Source: Gordionus sp. m RMFG-2023
Taxonomy: Eukaryota > Nematomorpha > Gordioida > Chordodea > Parachordodidae
Assembly: GCF_954871325.1 (NCBI RefSeq)
Contig: NC_088775.1
Location: 15,353,561 to 15,417,560, forward strand
Length of the DNA: 64,000 bases
Direction: 5' to 3'
Notes under the pieces: model-generated
The model's database searches: none
Seen by the model: only the letters and a program-made list of their open reading frames with translations
What the model was told of the DNA's origin: nothing
Shown here: positions 54,539 through 64,000 of the stretch, in pieces
How the letters are laid out: each line of letters begins with the position of its first letter
Numbering within the stretch: the first letter of the stretch is position 1
Position numbers and translations under genes: made by a program

Positions 54539-55594
54539 CATAGGCGTAGCCAGGATTTTCCTAAGGGGGGGGGAATTAAAAAATTTCTGGGGCGAAGCCC
54601 CCAGACCCCATTTGGGCGGGCCTTCGGCCTGGTTACTTTGGTCTATATATAGTCATAAAATATTTTTACAAGAGAGGAGGTTATTTTTAATAAAAAAAAA
54701 TAAGCCTGGAAAAAATATGAAATACATTTTTATTAGTTTCTATAAAATATAAGAAATTACTTTTATGTACATTAATATAAAAGCATGGTAATAATTTATT
54801 CCAAACAAGTATAAGAAATTTATTTATAAAAAGTAAGTAGACATGTTACAAAATACTAAGTAAAATTCCACTTTTACAGACATATTTGACAGTTAGAGAT
54901 TATATTACAGTTAAAATTTTAATAAAATTTACTAATCAATTCTCTTGATAATAAATATGGCAACAATTTGCATTCAATTATTTAACGCCATCTATTTTTT
55001 TAAATCCACAATGTCTTTAAAAGATATTTTTTGATGTCCTTATCAATATTTTACAGTTTTCTGTAAAATATATAATTCGCTATATTGGTAAAAATTATTT
55101 GATTGCCATATGATAATTGATAAAATTAGTTACTACGACATATAATATTCCACTGTTTGTATTATGTTTTAATTTTTTTATTTAATTTTATCAATAGTTT
55201 TATAATTATATTTTACTTTTATTAAAATAAATAAATTAAAATTACTCACTTTATAAAAAATTATATTTATAATAATTATAATACATTTCACTTTTGTCTT
55301 AAGACTTATCTTTGGCTTATATTCCATTTCTTAAAAAACATTTTTGGTTCACTTTTTTATTTATAAATGCTTTTTTCCAAAAATGTATAAATTATGATGA
55401 ATAGTTTTATAAAAAAATATCTACTTTTACATTCTTTCTTCAAATTATTGTTTAAGATATGTGCATACATTTTTGGGGGTCAGGGAGTGGGGGGAGGACT
55501 AAGGGGGATATTTTTTATTAGCTTATTCACAAAAAGTCATAAATCTGAAGGGGGGGGGATTTCCCCTTGCCCCCCCCCCTTGGCTACGCCTATG
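54539..55594. mobile_element. 1056-bp non-autonomous DNA transposon
   Basis: The inverted ends are CATAGGCGTAGCCAGG and CATAGGCGTAGCCAAG (read inward), with G/C runs just inside. The flanks GATAAAAA / GCTAAAAA are an 8-bp target duplication with one mismatch, so hAT-like. Near the left end a GGCGAAGCCCCCAGACCCC block and GGGCCTTCGGCCT form small hairpins. It contains no transposase; the + strand frame 55394-55633 ends in the tip and is not a gene. Confidence 0.82.
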
Positions 55595-55749
55595 GCTAAA
55601 AAACTATTAACCATAATTTATTTTTATATTTAATCTTTATAATCAATTTTTTATTAAATAAAATTAGAAATTAAATATCTATTAATAAATAAATCTATTT
55701 TTATTTAATCAGTAAAATAAAAATATATTTACTAGCTTGTTACAACTCA

Positions 55750-56400
55750 AATTTTTTCTTTCAATTTTAAAATTTATTAAATATATCTCCAAAAGAGAAC
55801 GTTAATTGCATACATATGAAATTTACATATAAGGAAAGTCGAAGGATTAATCAGCGCTTTTTTTATATTTGGGTGTAGATACATGTAGAAAACCTAAAAA
55901 TTAAATTAATTTTTAAGTAAGTTTAGAATCGAAAAATAACCGCAAATTTGTAAGGCATATTGTTGGTGTTATTGATTGAAATCTATTTATTTTTGTGATC
56001 AATTTTTATATTTACGTGAAAAACATCATCCCAAAAAATATTTCTAAAATATAGTGATTTGACTGATTTCCGACTCAAAACCGGCTGATGACTAAATACT
56101 CCATTGCTGGTGATGTTCGTCTTTGTTGTATGTCGCTATAATTACTTGCGAAGCATAATCCCTAAAATTATTTTTAAAATATTGTGATTTAACCGGTAAC
56201 CTACTCATAATCAGCTGGCTAAATACTGTTTGCTGGCGTTATCCATGGAAAATCTTCATTTTTGTTTTATAGGCGTATATCTAGGTGTAAAGTATTATTC
56301 CAAAATATAATTTAAGACCGATTGCCAAACTCAAAACTGATCGTTTACTAAATATTCGATTAGCCAAAATTGCTGTTAAGAGTCGGTATTGTTCATATCA
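55750..56400. repeat. Degenerate tandem array, block 2
   Basis: It begins with the leader ATATATCTCCAAAAG..ACGTTAA shared with about 51,385-51,405, followed by units with ACTAAATACTCCATTGCT-like markers at about 56,093, 56,222 and 56,349 (spacing about 128 bp). It has the same order and orientation as block 1. Confidence 0.75.
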
Positions 56401-57632
56401 TAATTTATTTTGGTATAATGTTTTACATGTAGTTATAGATATAAAATAAAAATGAACGTTTTTAAATTAATATTACTAGCGATTCTGTGTTTTTTTAAAA
56501 CAAACTAATATTCAATTATATACCCATGGCAACCACGCAAATAAATTAAAAAAACATTTGTACCAAAACAAGGACCAAAGTTTAGAGTTAGAGAAAACTC
56601 ATATTAGCCCGAGAGTGAAAATAACTGCTGATATTTCTTAAATTATAAACTAAATTAGTAAATCTTCAGCCAGTTATAGAGGTTTGCATGGCCCTGGGCA
56701 GAAAAATTATCGGGGCTTACATAAAATATTTTACATCTAGGAAGTTTTCAAAAAAAAATTTCGCGCTAAAACAATTTTTGCCACCAATATTTTAGAAATC
56801 TTCGGCGATGGGTTTTCATTTAATCAAATCGCTAGGTAAAAATAACTGCTAATTACAAAGAGGGGGTTACCTCTGCCAACTATCTCTCTGAAGATTTTCC
56901 ATATTCCTCAGTATCCACTCCTTCTGTTGGCTTTAATATATTCATTTTAGAGGTCTGAAGTGGTTAGGATTTAGGCCCAACCTGAATTTGAAAGAAAAAA
57001 AAATAATGCATTACAATAGCCCGGATAATCTCGTTAATCTAAATAATTTTAGCTGTAGGGAAAATCGGGATCTTGTCGAACCTTGAAAAGCGAACCTTAA
57101 TAAAATTAAAAGTATTTTGTCATTTCTAATAAGAAATATTTTCATTTTGTTCCTCTTTATTAGTTTTATAGTTGCTGTAAATTTTTAACAAAATAATATG
57201 TTCAACAGTTTTTTTTAAATTTTACAAGCAATTGAAAATATGAGTAGAAAATGAATATTAAATGTTCCCGTTTAAATTAATTTAGTTTATAAAATGATCT
57301 AGCCAGGATTTTTATACCACTTTTTGGCTATTTATTTAATTATACATACAATGTCTTTTAGCTTTTCAAAAATACATCAATTTCAATATCACTATAAAAA
57401 TTTCTATAATATAAACTTTTTATGAAATGTCAGCCAATATGTGTTTTTTTTAAAAAAAGAGAAGTTAGATTTAAAAATAAATAACAAAAACAATTATCTT
57501 ATATAACTTTTAAGATAAGGATGCTAAAATTTATAATTGATCAATTATTATTAAAAAAAATTATAAATATATTAGGATTTAAAGCTAAAAATAAATATTC
57601 AAAGAAACATTTTTATATAAAATAAATCATCG
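56401..57632. other. Intergenic DNA downstream of SIRT4
   Basis: AT-rich sequence with no recognised gene or delimited repeat. Confidence 0.35.
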
Positions 57633-57638
57633 TTTATT
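57633..57638 (-). terminator. Candidate poly(A) signal of SIRT4
   Basis: AATAAA on the - strand, 78 bases past the stop codon. Confidence 0.4.
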
Positions 57639-57715
57639 AAAATAATATCCTACACTAATATGTTGCCTTGTCGTGGTCCTTGAAAGGTATACTCGTATTA
57701 CTATATTTTATAATA

Positions 57716-57877
57716 TTAATTAATAATCTTCTCATCAACTGCAGGCAATATCTCCCCTAATCGAGCATCAATTTTAACGTTTGCTAAATTGTCGGCTCTC
57801 GTACCTCCTATATTAATGATCGCGATCGGTTTTTGGGATTGATAAAATGTGGAAACGATTCGATAAGAAGAATACAT
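57716..57877 (-). CDS. SIRT4: SIRT4 terminal exon
   Basis: 162 bp after acceptor ATCCTAG. It reads MYSSYRIVSTFYQSQKPIAI, INIGGTRADNLANVKIDARL, GEILPAVDEKIIN and stops at TAA 57716-57718. It supplies the adenine-side NAD contact (NIGGTR) and the family C-terminus. It was found by motif; the frame has no upstream start of its own. Confidence 0.93.
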   Translation of the reverse strand: MYSSYRIVSTFYQSQKPIAIINIGGTRADNLANVKIDARLGEILPAVDEKIIN

Positions 57878-60800
57878 CTAGGATTGATTTGAAACATAAC
57901 AACTATACATATATTATTTTAAAAAGTATTTCATCTTAGAAAATAATAATTTGGATAATAAAATAGATCTTTAAATTCAAATTATCCTTCAAGAGTATTA
58001 AAGCTGTTGAACTTAAGCAGATTGTAATGAGATTCAGATTAAAGATTCTCATTTTTCACTGTTTCTATGTAGCAAGAGGTAAACATTTTTTAAAAATGAG
58101 ACCCATTTCAGAGCACACCCTAATTTTAGTGAAAAAAAAATCGAATTTTAATCAGTCTGCCTTGAATGATAAAATTTGCAGTTTTCTAAGAAACTATAAC
58201 TTTAAAAAATAAAGTGAAAGAAATGAAAATAATTCTAAATAGATACATTAAAAAAGATCAGAATATAGGTTTTCCATTGTTTTCGAACAAAACTCGCATT
58301 ATGAGAGCATTGTAATCTCTTTCAATTGGAAAATCATAGACAAAAATAATTTTTAAAAATGTTAATACAAATTTAATGATCTCTTGATTATCAATAAAAA
58401 ACAAAATAATATTTTATTTATACAAAAATACTGTATTATTTTGCATGGATGACCATATATTTTTTGGAAATTAATCGAGATTAAGATAAAATCTGAATAA
58501 AATAATTTTTTATTCTTTTCAAAATAATTATCACCCGAAATCACATAAAAATCTTTATGACACCATTCACTTGCGGTCTTCAAAATACTTAATATTTCTA
58601 TTGATCAGAGGTATACAGAATATCGGGCTCCCTCAAGGAAAATACATGAGACTCTGTATAAATTATTGTTTCCCATAGATACATTTTAATTATAAGGTTT
58701 TAACTTTATTGAAAGGAAATAATTGTAAATACAATATTATAAAAATGTATAAAAACTATAAATAAAAATGTTGATCGATTGATTTTTTATTTAACTTAAA
58801 TTGTTATTATAGCTTTAAAATATATATTTCGTTTAAATTGTTTTTTTATAATACAATATATATACCTTATTTTATATTTATTTTTAGAGTATCATTCTTA
58901 GTTTTAGATAAATTTTATAATAAATTAACAGGTTTAGATAAATTTTATACCAAATTAACATGGTGCCCCATGGTGCCCCGGAATGATAACTCACAATGAT
59001 ATATAAAAAAATCTCATATATATTGTGCATATGCCGATAAATGACACACACAAAATTATGACACGGATAATTCAACTGGGAAGGAGAATTACTAAACTTA
59101 ATATAAACTAGACGAATCTATCATGGATATGGAGGGTTTAGATAAATTTTATACCAAATTAACATGGTGCCCCATGGTGCCCCGGAATGATAACTCACAA
59201 TGATATATAAAAAAATCTCATATATATTGTGCATATGCCGATAAATGACACACACAAAATTATGACACGGATGATTCAACTGGGAAGGAGAATTACTAAA
59301 CTTAATATAAACTAGACGAATCTATCATGGATATGGAGGGTTTAGATAAATTTTATACCAAATTAACATGGTGCCCCATGGTGCCCCGGAATGATAACTC
59401 ACAATGATATATAAAAAAATCTCATATATATTGTGCATATGCCGATAAATGACACACACAAAATTATGACACGGATGATTCAACTGGGAAGGAGAATTAC
59501 TAAACTTAATATAAACTAGACGAATCTATCATGGATATGGAGGGTTTAGATAAATTTTATACCAAATTAACATGGTGCCCCGGAATGATAACTCACAATG
59601 ATATATAAAAAAATCTCATATATATTGTGCATATGCCGATAAATGACACACACAAAATTATGACACGGATGATTCAACTGGGAAGGAGAATTACTAAACT
59701 TAATATAAACTAGACGAATCTATCATGGATATGGAGGGTTTAGATAAATTTTATACCAAATTAACATGGTGCCCCATGGTGCCCCGGAATGATAACTCAC
59801 AATGATATATAAAAAAATCTCATATATATTGTGCATATGCCGATAAATGACACACACAAAATTATGACACGGATGATTCAACTGGGAAAAAGAATTACTA
59901 AACTTAATATAAACTAGACGAATCTATCATGGATATGGAGTTGTTATAAATGGAAATGATTACTAAAATTGGGTATATGAACTTACAAGAACCAAAATGA
60001 TAGTTAGACAATAGGTTATGAATTCTATGAAGTAAAACCAATGACGATTTATAAAATATTCTATATCCAAGTAAAAAAAAAAGGAAAGTTATTATAAAAT
60101 TCCAATATAACTTAATAAATTAAATATAAATCAGTCATAATGGACATATATGAATACTTAGATAACCTTAGAAAATATTTACTTAATTATGAATTAACAG
60201 TTAAATTTCTTAATGACCTACCCATTGATATTTTTCGTATTTTTGATTTCTGGGATTATGACCAAATGTGGGAATTAACTAAATTGCCTAAAGATAAATT
60301 CTTAGCTACAATTAAAAAATATTACGTAAATAGGCCGTATTTAATTCAATTCCCATATCATTATGGATTTTATATTGACAAAATTCAGTCTAAAAAAAAT
60401 TATAATACTAATGACATAGGTTTTTATAATAATAATAGAAATATTAATTATAACAAAAGAAATTATGATTATAAATCTAATGAGCATTTTAAAAACAACT
60501 TTGGACGAAACTTTGTTAAAAGATATGATATTAATTATAATAAAAATTGCAACAATAATAATTTAGATATTATGAAAATTGTAATTGTAGAGACTACAGA
60601 AATTTTAACTTTAGATGTCATAACTGTGAATCCCATGATGAGAAAAATAAATTAGAGAAAAGAAATTATAAATCTCTTAGTAACGAAAAATTGAAAAATA
60701 TTGAATTAAAACCAAATATTCAAAATAAAGGAGATTCTTATAAACTAAAAGAGATAAATTATATAATAAAATTTGAAATATTCGTGATTAAAAAAAAAGA

Positions 60801-63671
60801 AATAAACATTAAAGAAAACAATGAAATAAAGATTAAAGAAAATAATAAAATTAAAAAAACTCTTACTAAATGCGATAAAAAAAAATTAACACTTATAAAT
60901 TTGAAGACAATTAATAGTATCACTAAGAGAAGTCATATAAAAACTAAACGTCTTCTTTCTAGAATAATACTCAAGGATGTGATGAAGAGATCTTTTTCTA
61001 AAAATTTAAGGCTCAAAAAATTATTTTTTACTAAAAACAATCTTATGAATAATTATTATTTCAAAATACTTTTTAAATTAAAAAATAAGAGCATAAAGTT
61101 TAAATTTCTGAAGAGAGAGATGGATGTACAGACGTACATATCATCTTTTATTAAAAAAATACATAATATAATATTGATTCTTTTAAAAAAAATATATAAA
61201 ACGCGACCAATTTTTTATTTCATTCCAAATATTCAATATATTGAGAAACGTAAAACGCTATTATCTTAAACGCAAAATATATATAATATAAAATAAAACG
61301 CGACCAATTATTTATTTTATTTCTATTCAATATTTGATAAATTTATTCTGATTCAATTATTCTTAATCAAATTCGTTATTCATTAAATTAATTCTATTTC
61401 GTTTACTCGATGAATCTTATTCTATAACATCGTTATCCAATAATATCTACATTCTAAAATCATTCAAAATCTTCATATATATTTAATAACAAATAATGAT
61501 AATAACAATTTTTAAAAATTGATAATGATAACCACTGAGATATGAAGCTTATGATTTAAACAAGCCAACGATTAAGACGACATGCAACAACTTGACAATC
61601 AAAATGATAAATCATTTGGACGACAAGCTTGCTATGACAGCTCAGATGGATTGTGGGAAGGCTTTTCAGAAGAAGGGAAATGTTGATCGATTGATTTTTT
61701 ATTTAACTTAAATTGTTATTATAGCTTTAAAATATATATTTCGTTTAAATTGTTTTTTTATAATACATATATATATATATATATACCTTATTTTATATTT
61801 ATTTTTAGAGTATCATTCTTAGTTTTAGATAAATTTTATAATAAATTAACGTCGTTTAGATAAATTTTATACCAAATTAACAAAAAATAATTCATTATAA
61901 AAGTGTATATCAATAATTTGGACATTTAAGAAAAAATATTCAGGTTCATTTAGATGTCATATTAAATTAACTATTATATTCTTGTCAATGCTTATCATTG
62001 CTAAATTAGATAATCTGACTTATGATTCTGATATTGAATTTTGATAAATTTTTTAATTAAATTTTAAAAAGTTTGTAACATTTTTCCCATATCCTTATAT
62101 TTAGTAATTTGGACAATTTTATTTTTTCTTTCATTTAAAAAATTTTAAATCTTAATTATTAGAAAAAAATTCATATAAGGCTTCATAAATTTATGTTTTC
62201 ATATTTTAAACTGTTAAGACCTAATGATTGTTTTTTTTTAAATAATAAAAAAAATTACATAAATAATTCTTATAAACACCTACCTTTAGAATTTGTATTT
62301 TTATCCTTGAATACTTTCCAACAAATATAAGGCAATTCATCTAGGTAAAATTATAGAGGGAGATGAGATATTATTTTTCAACATAAAATACAAAACATTA
62401 TTAAATTTTATTTGAAAGGTACCAAGTTTTTTAATTCTATTAAATAAATTTATAAGTAAATTCTCTCTATAAAAATGAACTTTGTTCATAAGAATAGTAA
62501 AAATAGGGGTGTTAACATTTTTTGTGCATCACGAATTTCTGTTCAAAAACAATGGAAAACCCTCTAAATTCTAAGAGAATGAATGTTGTTAGTAAAAAAA
62601 ATATACCTAATTATTATTTGTTTTAGAATTTAATCATAAAAATCTATATTATTTGAATTTCATTAAACCAATGAAACCAAATTAATTTTTTTTTATAATT
62701 AAATCCTCCAACTAAGATTGATTTATTTTTCTACTTTTTAGCAGCACTGATGCCATGCATTATAAAATATTGACAACCCTGGATATATTATGCAGAGAAA
62801 TCTGCATGGCTTTAGCCCAGCTTAAAATGTGACGTCTGGAATAATAGAGGACCATAAATTTTTACAGATCAGAACTGTTGTTAAATATTTAGACTAATAT
62901 TTTTATGCAACTCACAGTCAAAGATGATCCCAAAACTAGTAGATAATCAGATTCCTTAATCCAGGCATCAACTTTTTGTATGACTTGAGGCTTGACATTT
63001 TCACCTATGAAAACAACTTCAGGTTTCAAGTAATCACTTCCACAATGAGTACAGGATGGAGCAATAAATCTTTCAGCATCATTTTCAGTTGTGTGTGTGT
63101 ATGCATCAGAGGATTTAGATAAAATTAAAAATTATTGTTCTTGCAAAATTTTGCGTGAATATTGGGAACCGCATTTTAAACAGATAACTCTTTGAAAGTT
63201 GCCATGAAGTTGTATCATGCTTTCTTCATCCATCCCAGCTTTTTGGTGGAGATCATCCACATTTTGTGTTATCAAAAATTTTAAAAGGTCAATTTTTCTC
63301 CATCTAGCCAAAACTTTATGACTTATATTTGGATTTTTAGAATTATATATCATGTAGCCTAAGTAATGCCTGGCCCAAAATTTTTTCCTGAAAAAAGGAT
63401 CATGATAAAATTCTTGAAATGTAACTGGTAATCTAATTTTGAGGTTATTACTTTTTTCATAAACTCCAGTTTTAGGAGATCTGTAGTCAGGGATATCACT
63501 CTCAGTTGAAATCCCTGCTCCTGTTAAGGTCATTAACTTTTGGTTTTTGTTTTGATCAAAAAATGTCAATAATTTATTAACTGAGTTTTTCCCAAGTGGT
63601 TCAGAATGAGGAACATATTTATTGTTTTTGGAGATGTATGATAGATGTTTTCTGACCAAAGGTTTATCAAG
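57716..63671 (-). CDS. SIRT4: SIRT4-type NAD-dependent protein deacylase / ADP-ribosyltransferase (5' end missing, one internal stop)
   Basis: SIRT4 is a mitochondrial class II sirtuin. Two exons are seen, 62916 to about 63671 and 57716-57877. The first carries VPHSEPLGKNSVNKL, the NAD motif LTGAGISTESDIPDYRS, the WAR of the class, TQNVDDLHQKAG, the catalytic His in LHGNF, zinc ligands CLKCG and CTHCG, LKPEVVFIGENV and GSSLT. It joins in phase 0 to MYSSYRIVSTFY, INIGGTRADNLANVKIDARL and GEILPAV, which match the SIRT4 end (VYSGYRF, LNIGPTRSDDL). One in-frame TAA at 63132-63134 interrupts the first exon between LQEQ and FLILSKSSD; the frame is otherwise open and conserved for 72 more codons to a good donor. 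Either the gene is recently broken, the base is polymorphic, or it is a sequence error. The 5-kb intron contains an LTR element. No start Met was found; upstream exon(s) must exist. Confidence 0.92.
58769..58960 (+). repeat. 5' LTR
   Basis: 192 bp, from TGTTGATCGATTG to CCAAATTAACA. It pairs with 61681-61882. Confidence 0.85.
58931..59940 (+). repeat. 204-bp tandem repeat, five units, each with an LTR end and primer-binding motif
   Basis: Units start at 58931, 59135, 59339, 59543 and 59737 with GGTTTAGATAAATTTTATAC. The fourth is 194 bp. Each unit begins with the last 30 bp of the LTR, continues with TGGTGCCCC (doubled in four units) and about 150 bp of leader. Units are almost identical, so the array arose recently. 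Confidence 0.93.
60140..60655 (+). CDS. Gag-like open frame of the intronic LTR element
   Basis: 171 codons. The first half reads like a small alpha-helical protein (MDIYEYLDNLRKYLL, MWELTKLPKDKF); the second half is basic and very rich in Asn, Tyr and Lys, like nucleic-acid-binding Gag tails. Position between leader and 3' LTR supports gag. No homologue is recalled. Confidence 0.45.
   Translation: MDIYEYLDNLRKYLLNYELTVKFLNDLPIDIFRIFDFWDYDQMWELTKLPKDKFLATIKKYYVNRPYLIQFPYHYGFYIDKIQSKKNYNTNDIGFYNNNRNINYNKRNYDYKSNEHFKNNFGRNFVKRYDINYNKNCNNNNLDIMKIVIVETTEILTLDVITVNPMMRKIN
60691..61269 (+). CDS. Lys/Asn-rich open frame of the intronic LTR element
   Basis: 192 codons, dominated by Lys, Ile and Asn, as expected from A-rich DNA. 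No domain is recognised. It follows the gag-like frame in the same element. Confidence 0.3.
   Translation: MKNIELKPNIQNKGDSYKLKEINYIIKFEIFVIKKKEINIKENNEIKIKENNKIKKTLTKCDKKKLTLINLKTINSITKRSHIKTKRLLSRIILKDVMKRSFSKNLRLKKLFFTKNNLMNNYYFKILFKLKNKSIKFKFLKREMDVQTYISSFIKKIHNIILILLKKIYKTRPIFYFIPNIQYIEKRKTLLS
61681..61882 (+). repeat. 3' LTR
   Basis: 202 bp. It matches the 5' LTR almost throughout, apart from the length of an AT dinucleotide run and a few bases near the end. Confidence 0.85.
61888..62915 (-). other. SIRT4 intron, 5' part
   Basis: AT-rich intron sequence between the main exon donor and the LTR element. No other element was recognised. Confidence 0.4.
62916..63671 (-). CDS. SIRT4: SIRT4 main exon (contains the internal stop)
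   Basis: The donor is TTGACT|GTGAGT at 62916/62915. The left border is taken at a weak acceptor AAATAAAG (63672-63673), since no in-frame ATG precedes the conserved sequence and a stop lies a little upstream. The segment covers the Rossmann fold entry, the zinc-binding module and GSSLT. The TAA at 63132-63134 falls in the variable loop after the first zinc cysteine pair, where human SIRT4 reads LQERFQVLN. Confidence 0.88.
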
Positions 63672-64000
63672 CTTTATTTTAAAGAAATGATAGCATGTAG
63701 ATTAGGTTGGATAAAAAGTTATTTAATCATTGTATAAAATAAATTAACCCAATAATATATATGGCCATAAATATATATAAATTAGGGAATTATATATCAT
63801 GATAATTAAAATTCTCAAAAAAATAAATATAACCTTAATTTGCTTTAGTGGTAAAAAGAATACCATAAACATTTAATAGATACAAATATGGTAAAAAGTA
63901 TCATAGGAAATGTTTAAATCTTCTTATCTTATCTAGAACGTTGGTCATGGACCTGCCCAAAATGAGCGAACGTGAATTACTATAGAGGCCCTATCCTCCA
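63672..64000. other. Upstream SIRT4 sequence, unresolved
   Basis: It should contain an intron leading to the missing 5' exon(s) of SIRT4. No start codon exon with mitochondrial-type residues was recognised before the window ends. Confidence 0.3.

Larger units (their letters stand above)
58769..61882 (+). mobile_element. Small LTR retroelement of gag-only (TR-GAG/LARD-like) type in the SIRT4 intron (fossil)
   Basis: The near-identical LTRs, 58769-58960 and 61681-61882, start TGTTGATCG and end in TTAACA. They are flanked by AAAAA on both sides, fitting a 5-bp target duplication. A primer-binding-like TGGTGCCCC follows the 5' LTR directly, and a purine tract AGAAGAAGGGAAA precedes the 3' LTR. 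The leader is a five-fold 204-bp tandem repeat. The inside holds two short open frames (60140-60655 and 60691-61269), rich in Asn, Lys and Tyr; the first is gag-like in character. No protease, reverse transcriptase or integrase is seen, so it would depend on another element. It looks structurally whole at the ends, and the high LTR similarity points to a young insertion. Family unknown. Confidence 0.8.

Noticed and set aside
58640-58676. A second Met-Gly-Asn start on the - strand (MGNNNLYRVSC...), considered as another PKA first exon
   Set aside because: It is 17 kb beyond the alternative first exon, has no donor leaving a final G in the right phase, lacks the basic Lys/Arg segment, and lies within the SIRT4 3' intron.
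58931-59940. CRISPR-like or satellite array
   Set aside because: The units are 204 bp head to tail without unique spacers and start with the LTR end, so they belong to the LTR element leader.

Overview
The window is about three-quarters A+T and carries spliced nuclear genes of an animal, buried in transposon debris. The catalytic subunit of protein kinase A (PKA) reads most like arthropod or other invertebrate PKA: 'IEAPFIPK', 'KRYGN', and a lone-exon layout shared with vertebrates. The mix of hAT, piggyBac and LINE remnants, foldback MITEs and poly(G)/poly(C) runs at transposon ends also fits an arthropod-like genome (a crustacean is possible). The species cannot be named from the sequence alone.

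Three host genes are supported. (1) The last two coding exons of glucose-6-phosphate dehydrogenase lie on the + strand (1704-1873 and 7728-7827). The intron between them is 5.9 kb and holds a dead LINE that was itself hit by a hAT element. (2) A complete PKA catalytic subunit gene lies on the - strand (12188-34208, or to 41003 with a second first exon). Its ten coding exons are 46, 62, 129, 99, 83, 127, 96, 123, 165 and 126 bp, giving 351 residues. As I recall the human PRKACA structure, these sizes match it one for one. Two alternative first exons are visible: a canonical one beginning Met-Gly-Asn (N-myristoylation type) and a longer one 6.7 kb further upstream without Gly2. (3) A SIRT4-type mitochondrial sirtuin lies on the - strand (57716 to about 63671, 5' end not found). 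It has an in-frame TAA in its main exon and a 5-kb intron that holds a small LTR retroelement.

Layout: 1-0.93 kb end of a hAT copy; 1.7-7.8 kb G6PD 3' end; 7.8-12.1 kb intergenic with a MITE and a short hAT; 12.2-41 kb PKA gene, whose 13.3-kb first intron is a transposon graveyard (repeat pair A/B, piggyBac remnant, MITEs); 41-44.3 kb AT-rich with a 73-bp duplication; 44.3-46.15 kb second hAT copy of the same composite family as at 1-0.93 kb; 46.8-51.1 kb a broken gypsy-type LTR element; 51.2-52.4 and 55.75-56.4 kb two blocks of a degenerate tandem repeat of about 130 bp, separated by a 1-kb MITE-like element and other repeats; 57.7-63.7 kb SIRT4.

G6PD and PKA are convergent, and SIRT4 is on the same strand as PKA. 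The three genes have no evident functional link: NADPH supply, cAMP signalling and mitochondrial NAD-dependent deacylation. No RNA genes, CRISPR arrays or prokaryotic features were seen.
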